Assembly: GCF_030253575.1 (NCBI RefSeq)
Contig: NC_080557.1
Span: forward strand, 6,009,001 to 6,073,000
Origin: Rhododendron vialii
Lineage: Eukaryota > Streptophyta > Magnoliopsida > Ericales > Ericaceae
DNA length: 64,000 bases
Reading direction: 5' to 3'
The notes beneath the pieces are model-generated. The model made no database searches, was not told where the DNA came from, and saw only the letters and a program-made list of their open reading frames with translations. This document shows positions 56,964 through 64,000 of this stretch, piece after piece; position 1 is the first letter of the stretch; every line of letters begins with the position of its first letter. A program made the translations under genes and the position numbers.

Positions 56964-58100
56964 ATTTATTTGTGTTTCATATGCTACAGAAATGCGTCAA
57001 CGTGCTAGGGGAAATAGTGGAAGAGGAGATAGTGGATACACCTCTCATACCAAGATTATTTAACTGGGAAAGACCCATTCTTGTTATCCTATCTCGTTTA
57101 TTTGCTTCATTTCCATTCAAAGATGCAAGAAAATGGACATAATGGCAATGTAAAACAACGACAAAATACCACGTGCAACGCACGTGTACTACCACTAGTC
57201 AATTAAAAAAGGTCAAGGATGTACAAGAAAGAAGAATTATGCCGATTCCTACTTGCAGCACTACCAGCAATGGAAGCGACCAATCGATGAGGTGAAAATA
57301 TAATGTCCAAAATCGTCATCTTGAGAGGATGTGTTTGCAGTATTTGAAAGCTGTAAGCTATGTATATTTGGTTGTACGTACATTGTGTGGATTTTCCAGG
57401 TTTCTGAATCAAATTTGCAAGTGAAAGATGGCTACGCCCAAGCCATTTCAAAATTGGTGTACTCGTGTAGATATCGGCTTTCTTAGTACAATATGTCAAT
57501 GTATGCCTTTTTCGAATCGAACACCTGCTATTCCTACCATAGGTGATAGCATTCGCTAGCCAATCTAGGACTTTGAAAAACTTTTCAAGTTGCTCCCCGG
57601 ATAAGAGGAAGGAGAATTAGGATGACGAACGCACATAACATGAAGCACATAAGGGCCAACGATAGGGTTTTCAAAACGTTATGGGGAGGGCCGGGGTTGC
57701 TTCTGAGAACATCCAGGCACAAACCAACTACAAGTTTGGTCACTATAGCATCAATATTAATTCTTTTGTCACCATTTCGCCCTAATTTCTTGAAAAATAC
57801 CTACACTCACCGTGTACTACAATATAACCCATACTCAAATTCCAAAATACAAATTGCAGCCTCTTTTGACTTTTGAAAATGCATCTCTCAGTTTCCCCAG
57901 AAGCACCCATCGGTATCATGTGCCTATAGCCTTGGTCCAGGCCAAACCATACAAAAATAGAAAATAAAGAAATCACTCTTACTATCTTATAGGACAACAA
58001 AAGATAGGTCTAAGTAGTAAGGTACTTTCTTTTTTTCCCCTTATTAGTGGTCAAGTACATAAGTTAGGAGGTAATTCACACGAGAGATATACTTATTCAC
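56530..58100. other. No gene seen; (GA)n at 56931-56961
   Basis: AT-rich sequence with one GA microsatellite of about 15 units. The remaining short frames have no protein-like composition. Confidence 0.45.
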
Positions 58101-58280
58101 GGAGGTGCTGTAAAGCGGCTCTTTACGAAGCTAAACGATCTCAGTTGTCCGTTTCGGCATTGGACGGCACAGATTAAAAATAATCTGTTCGCGCGAATAA
58201 ATTGTTTTTAATCTGGATCGTCTAAAACACTTTTGGATGGCCGAGATTGAGCTCCGTAAACTTTTATTTACGAAGCCTCC
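58101..58280. mobile_element. 180-bp MITE-like inverted repeat
   Basis: Starts ggaggtgctgtaaag and ends cttttatttacgaagcctcc, with internal complementary blocks (attaaaaataatct / ttttaatctgg; gttgtccgtt / atggccgag). No clear TSD, family unknown. Confidence 0.5.
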
Positions 58281-59062
58281 ATAATAAAGATTTTTTCTTC
58301 ACATAAACCCTAAATCTCAAGGGGTTAAAATGAACTAACAAAACTAGACTGTAACACAATCTTTACCTGTCAGACTATGGAAACATTTGTAAGTGTCCAA
58401 CAATTGGTGTGCTTGGGGCACCATGTTATATGCATCTTTAAGATGAATATCATGATATGATATATCCTAAAGTGAGATGTTTTAAAAATATTATGTCATT
58501 TTGAAAATGCTATGCATCTTATGTGTCATATTTTTTTTTTTTTGACAAATGTTACTTTCATTTGTGGTTTTTTATTAGGATGTGGCTTCTTAGCAATTGG
58601 ATCGCAGAAAAGCCTATGCAATTAAATCTTGGCAGTCCATCTCGATAGTCAAGGTCCAAAGTTTACAAAGATTCTTTCCAGAAAGAATTATTCTTTTCGG
58701 GAAGATTCTTTCACGAATCTGAACCATTAAAAATATTTTTGAACGGATGAAATAACATAGATTGCTAGAGACTTGGACCGCAGAAAAGCCTAAATTCTTT
58801 TACTATTACATACATGATTGATTAATGTTAGGGCTAAAAATGAATTAAACAGCTCGCGAACAACTCATGGCATGGCTCGGCTCAGCTCGAGCTCAAAGTA
58901 TTAGGCTTGTAAAATAGATAAACTGAGTTTACCATTTTAAAGCTCAGCTAGATTCGAAAAAACTCAACTCATTTGTATAAGTTCGGCTCGTCAATAAAGA
59001 CTCAACTGGTAAATGAATCATACTTTTCGAGCTCAATTTTTAGACACATTTAATAAAGGAAA
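58281..59062. other. No gene; dispersed gctcgagctc-type repeat
   Basis: Around 58,850-59,040 the sequence is built from ggctcggctcagctcgagctc motifs, a widespread plant repeat type. A related piece lies in intron 1 of the 2OG oxygenase gene (62,900-63,080). Confidence 0.45.
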
Positions 59063-62000
59063 ATGATTTTGTCACTTCCTTTTTTGTTAACGTCACTCCC
59101 TTGCAAGTACATTTTTGCATCAAAAACACATTTGCAGAAGAGTGTCGTTAACCAAAAAAAAAAAGAAAAGAGTGACAAATCAGCAGCCTTAATAAATGAG
59201 CTCAACTTAAATAGTACAAAACTTGGCTCGTCTCAACCCGTTTTGTTTGCACAATTTCAAGTTTTAACGTGGATAAAGTGGGTCAACTATATTGTGCTTC
59301 AATATTTGACCCCAAACTAACTTTAGCTCAAACAAAAATGCTACTTGCACAACTGTTGTATTGGTTGTGCAAGTAATTCTGACCGTCCAGATATATTTGA
59401 ATGGTCAAGATTTTAAAAAAACTCTTCCAAAGAAAAGTTTAACTTTTCCAATAAATAGTTTAACGCCACACACCTGCAAGTGTATTTTTGCATCAAAAAT
59501 ACATTTGCAGAGGAGTGCCGTTAACCCAAAAAAAAAAGTGACAAATCAGCAGCCTTAATAAATGAGCTCAACTTAAATAGTACAAAACTTGGCTCGTCTC
59601 AACCCGTTTTTTTTTTAACAATTTAAAGTTTTAACGTGGATAAAGTGGATCAACTATATTGTGTTTGATTGTTTGTCCCCAAGCTAACTTTAGCTCAAAC
59701 AAAAGTACTACTTGCACAACCGTTGTGTTGGTTGTGTAAGTAATTCTGACCGTCTAGATGTATTTGAACGGTCTAGATTTTAAAAAAACTCTTCCAAACA
59801 AAAGTTCAACTTTTCCAATTAAGAGTTTAACGCCACTCCCCTGCAAGTGTATTTTTACATCAAAAATACATTTGCAGAGGAGTGTCGTTAACCAGGAAAA
59901 AAAAAAGAGTGACAAATCAACAGCCTTAATAAATGAGCTCAACTTAAATTGTACAAAACTTGGCTGGTCTCAACCCGCTTTGTTTGCACAATTTCAAGTT
60001 TTAACGTAGATAAAGTGGGTCAACTACATTGGGCTTGACTGTTTGTCCCCAAGCTAACTTTGTCTGACAAAAATGCAACTTGCACAACCGTTGTGTTGGT
60101 TGTGCAAGTAATTCTGACTGTCCAAACGTATTTGAATGGTCTAGATTTTAAAAATACTCTTCCAAACAAAAGTTTAACTTTTCCAATAAATAGTTTAACA
60201 CCACAACCCTGCAAGTGTATTTTTGCATCAAAAATACATTTGCAGAATAGTGTCGTTAACCAAACAAAAAAAAAAGAGTGACAAATCAGCAGCCTTAACA
60301 AATGAGCTCAACTTAAATAGAACAAAACTTGGCTCGTCTCAACCCGTTTTGTTTGCACAATTTCAAGTTTGAACGTGGATAAAGTGGGTCAACTTTATTG
60401 TGCTTGACTGTTTGTCCCCAAGCTAACTTTCTTTGACAAAAATACTACTTGCATAACCGTTGTGTTGGTTGTGCAAGTAATTCTTATCGTCCAGATGTTC
60501 TTGAACGGTTTAGATTTTAAAAAAACTCTTCCAAAGAAATGATTAACTTTTTCAATGAATAGTTTAACGCCACTATTCTGCAAGTATATTTTACATCAAA
60601 AATACATTTGCAGAGGAGTGTCGTTAACCAAAAAAAAAAGTGACAAATCAGCAGCCTTAATAAATGAGCTCAACTTAAATAGTACAAAACTTGGCACGTC
60701 TCAACCCGTTTTGTTTGCACAATTTCAAGTTTTAACGTGGATAAAGTGGGTCAACTATATTGTGCTTGACTGTTTGTCCCAAAGCAAACTTTAGCTCAAA
60801 CAAAAATGCTACTTGCTAAACCGTTGTATTGGTAGTGCAAGTAATTCTGGCCGTCCAAATGTATTTGAACGGTCTAGATTTTAAAAAACCTCTTCCAAAG
60901 AAGTTTAACTTTTTCAATGATTAGTTTAACGTCACTCCCCTATAAGTGTATTTTTGCATCAAAAATACATTTGCAGAGGAGTATTGTTACCAAAAAAAAA
61001 AATTGACAAATCAGCAGCCTTAATAAATGAGCTCAACTTAAATAGTATAAAACTTGGCTCGTCTCAACCCGATTTGTTTGCACAATTTCAAGTTTAAACG
61101 TGGATAAAGTGGGTCAACTATATTGTGCTTGATTGTTTGTCCCCAAGCTAACTTTAGCTGAAACAAAAATGCTACTTGCACAACCGTTGTGTTGGTTGTG
61201 CAAGAAATTCTGACCGTCCAGATGTATTTGAAAGGTTTAGATTTTAGAAAAACTCTTCTTAAAAAAAGTGTACCTTTTCCAATTAAGAGTTTAACGCCAC
61301 TCCACTGTAAATGTATTTTTGCATCAAAAATACATTTGCAGAGGAGTGTCATTAACCAAAAAAAAAAAGAGTGACAAATCAGCAGCCTCAATAAATGAGC
61401 TCAACTTACATAGTACAAAACTTGGCTCGTCTCAACCCATTTTGTTTGCACAATGTCAAATTTTAACGTCGATAAAGTGGGTCAACTATATTGTGCTTGA
61501 CTGTTTGTCCCCACGCTAACTTTAGCTCAAACAAAAATGCTACTTGCACAATCGTTGTGTTGGTTGTGCAAGTAATTCTGACTGTCCAGATGTACTTGAA
61601 CGGTCTAGATTTTAAAAAAATTATTCCAATGAAAAGTTTAACTTTTCCAATGAAGAGTTTAACGCCGCTCCCTTGTAAGTGTATTTTTGCATCAAAAATA
61701 CATTTGTAGAGAAGTGTCGTTAACCAAAAAAAAAAATAGTGACAAATCAGCGGCCTTAATAAATGAGCTCAACTTAAATAGTACAAAACTTGGCTCATCT
61801 CAACCCGCTATGTTTGCACAATTTAAAGTTTTAACGTGGATAAAGTGGGTCAACTATATTGTGGTTGACTGTTTGTCCCCAAGCTAACTTTAGCTCAAAC
61901 AAAAATGCTACTTGCATAACCTTTGTGTTGGTTGTGCAAGTAATTCTGACTGTCCAGATGCATTTGAACGGTCTGAATTTTAAAAAAAAATTTCCAAAGT

Positions 62001-62400
62001 AAAGTTTAACTTTTCCAATTAAGAGTTTAATGCCACTCCCTACAAGTTTATTTTTGCATCAAAAATACATTTGCAAAGACTTGTCGTTAACCAAAAAAAA
62101 AAAGAGTGACAAATCAGCAGTCTTAATAAATGAGCTCAACTTAAATTGTACAAAACTTAGCTCGTCTCAACTCATTTTGTTTGCACAATTTCAAGTTTTA
62201 ACGTGGATAAAGTGGGTCAACTCTATTGTGCTTGACTGTTTGTCCCCAAGCTAACTTTAGCTCAAACGAAAATGCTACTCGCACAACTGTTGTGTTGATT
62301 GTGCAGGTAATTCTTACCGTCTAGATGTATTTGAACAGTTTAGATTTTAAAAAAATTGTTCCAAAGAAAAGTTTGGCTTTTCTAATGAAGAGTTTGAGTG
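59063..62400. repeat. Tandem array, nine copies of a ~367-bp unit
   Basis: The marker ctcaacttaa occurs at 59201, 59567, 59938, 60307, 60669, 61032, 61400, 61768 and 62135, steps of 362-371 bp. Each unit has two hairpin-forming blocks: gcaagtgtatttttgc...aaaatacatttgc, and gcacaaccgttgtgttggttgtgc. Copies are close to each other but not identical. Short frames are repeated with the unit and are not genes. The array ends about 150 bp before the 2OG oxygenase start codon. Confidence 0.92.
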
Positions 62401-62548
62401 AATTCTGGCTATTTATTACAGCAATGAACTGCTAGAGATTGATTGTGTGTTGTGTTTTACACAACCGTTGTGTGTGTAGCACTTTTGTCAAAATTTTTAA
62501 ACGGCTGCCTTGTGCATACCCATTTCCCAAGATTTTCTCACCTTAGCC

Positions 62549-63239
62549 ATGGCGGAATCACTGTCAAAGCCAGTCCAAGAACTGATCATCAACGGGGGTG
62601 AACTGCCGGAAAAATACATATACAAGAAGGGTGAAAATGCAGCCACTGATATCTCTTATCCACCGATTGAGGTCCCAGTAATTGATCTGAGTCTCCTCGC
62701 ATCTCAATCCGCTGCCGGAGAAGAAGAGCTTGGAAAACTCCGATCTGCTCTTGGCTCCTGTGGTTGCTTTCAGGTTTCACTACTTGTCTAAAAACCCAAT
62801 TTGTTTTTTCCCAGTTGGGTTTTTTGGTAAGTGGGTTTTGTGTCTCGTTGACTGAATGGTGTGATTTGTTGGTTATGCACTTATGCTATTCTGTGATTAG
62901 TGGGTTTGGCTGATAAACGAGGCGAACGAGCTGATTAGTTTGATTGTCCAAGTTTGGTTTGAAACTTGAATGGTTTATCTTGTTTTTACAAACGAGCCGA
63001 TCTCGAGCGAGCTTTAATCGAGCGGATCTCGACTAACTTGAATTTTAAATATCATAAGCCGAACGAGTCGAGTAGAATTAGCAACATGTTCAGACTTCAT
63101 TTGGAAGCTTAATGAGCTTCAATAGATGTTCTCATGTTCATGCTTAGTTTGTCTATGTGGAGCAATCTATGGAAAAGATTTGAATATATTATTCAGTAAA
63201 ATAATTCAGTCTTTTTAGGTGGGTCATGAGATAACAGAT

Positions 63240-63317
<78 letters not shown>

Positions 63318-63692
63318 GTAAAATATCTCCATTTGGTTTGGTCTTTTATAAAAAAGAAAATGAGTCACAATTTTGCTGGCCTTCCAAGCACAGCCTTACG
63401 TATTTCAGTTTTCGATTTTTTGAATGCTGGTTTCGGAATTTCAGGCTATAAATCATGGAATGACAGCCTCTTTCCTAGACCAAGTGCATGAAATTGGCAA
63501 ACAATTCTTTGCACTTCCCATTGATGAGAAACAGAAATACTCAAGGACAGTTGGTGACATTGAAGGGTACGTGACTGATTCAGTGGTTTCGGAGCATCAA
63601 ACTCTTGATTGGGCCAATCGGTTGTTTATTACAATATACCCAGAAGACAAGATAAATCTCAGATTTTGGCCTGAAAATCCTGAGAATTTTAG
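62549..63692 (+). CDS. 2-oxoglutarate/Fe(II) oxygenase, SRG1-like, 5' part
   Basis: Soluble oxygenase that would couple 2-oxoglutarate decarboxylation to oxidation of a specialised metabolite or hormone; the substrate cannot be told. Exon 1 is 62549-62773 (start MAESLSKPVQELI in an ATGG context; PPIEVPVIDLSLL begins the N-terminal dioxygenase domain; ends CGCFQ before gtttca). Exon 2 is 63445-63692 (after ttcag; AINHGMTASFLDQV, QFFALPIDEKQKYS, GYVTDSVVSEHQTLDW, ends before gtatgt). Phases agree (0, then 2). The iron-binding HxD...H triad lies in exons beyond the window end. The exon positions match the usual SRG1-type gene. An upstream in-frame ATG at 62510 is less likely. Confidence 0.9.
62774..63444 (+). 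other. Intron 1 of the 2OG oxygenase gene
   Basis: A 671-bp intron, gt...ag. It holds a gctcgagc-type dispersed repeat piece (about 62,900-63,080) and a long (TA)n tract. Confidence 0.85.
63245..63315. repeat. (TA)n microsatellite, about 35 units
   Basis: Uninterrupted TA repeat in intron 1, about 130 bp before exon 2. Likely length-polymorphic. Confidence 0.95.
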
Positions 63693-64000
63693 GTATGTCA
63701 ACCATCATGCTACTGAAATCTTGTAAGAAAGATACATATATGTTCTTATAGAAAATGATGCATATTTTAGGGTCATTGTTCCCTTGTTTGCCAAACGAGA
63801 AAGCAGACGATGATTTTGAAATTTAAGGAAGAATTCGGTTTCCTTTATTTCCTCTTTTAGTGTCATTGATTGGAAGGGCATGGGGAGACCCTCCAAACCT
63901 CAAGTAGTTACAGCTGGCCAGACCAAGGTCTGTACAAGCAATGCCTCAAAAATCCCCATTAGTTCTTGGTTATAACAACCGGCGAACTATAGATAGAAAG
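63693..64000 (+). other. Start of intron 2, gene continues past the window
   Basis: No exon 3 signature is seen before 64000. Confidence 0.7.

Noticed and set aside
59063..62254. Many 60-117-codon frames in the 367-bp array
   Set aside because: Each is a repeated translation of the same non-coding unit, with variable starts and stops.
59063..62400. CRISPR-like array of regularly spaced repeats
   Set aside because: Plant nuclear DNA, unit ~367 bp without repeat/spacer alternation; it is a satellite-like tandem repeat.

Overview
The window is plant nuclear DNA, almost certainly from a eudicot. It carries a CC-NB-LRR resistance gene of the R13L1 type, the first two exons of an SRG1-like 2-oxoglutarate/Fe(II) oxygenase, and a dense, nested retrotransposon landscape (Athila, Tekay-type chromovirus, copia, L1-type LINE, TRIM, Stowaway, MULE, CACTA). 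A woody asterid would fit, but that is a guess. Well over half of the 64 kb is mobile DNA.

Layout. 0-6.2 kb: a decayed vacuolar H+-pyrophosphatase fragment (-), then an intact single-exon CNL gene (-). 6.7-11.5 kb: a 78-bp near-perfect hairpin, a 1.75-kb TRIM/LARD-like LTR element, and a 165-bp tandem repeat whose copies were each hit by a different DNA transposon (foldback MULE, two Stowaways, one further MITE); the MULE itself carries a 20-bp LINE scrap. 12.6-19.7 kb: two worn Athila-type LTR relics, one split by a CACTA element, the other by a gag-remnant LTR element. 19.7-33.1 kb: a three-level stack, with a Tekay-type Ty3/gypsy element (equal-length LTRs, intact gag-pol, 5-bp TSD) inside a LINE, which is inside a broken copia pol gene. 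33.1-38.9 kb: mostly unrecognised sequence plus a relic of a 2OG oxygenase. 38.9-52.5 kb: a complete but coding-defective Athila element with an extra 3' ORF. 52.5-58.3 kb: a 391-bp foldback element, a second LINE, and a cytochrome b561 pseudogene fragment. 59.1-62.4 kb: nine copies of a ~367-bp tandem repeat running up to the promoter of the 2OG oxygenase gene (62.55 kb to beyond the window end).

The most striking signal is not a gene. Three LTR families (the Tekay-type element, the intact Athila, and an Athila relic) each carry a cluster of short palindromes set out as pairs about 20-23 bp apart, each pair repeated every ~50-80 bp. In the two Athila-type LTRs the cluster lies just upstream of a clear TATA box. 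The palindrome differs: CTACCGGTAG in the Tekay-type element, an ATCGAT core in the Athila types. In the intact Athila the same array, with the same 23/46-bp spacing, occurs a second time inside the element, upstream of the extra 3' ORF. This looks like a spacing-constrained cis-regulatory module, possibly driving a second internal promoter.

Host genes that look functional are few: the CNL receptor (pathogen sensing) and the 2OG oxygenase (specialised metabolism, truncated by the window). All positions were read by eye; repeat-family names rest on motifs, TSDs and termini, not on database searches.
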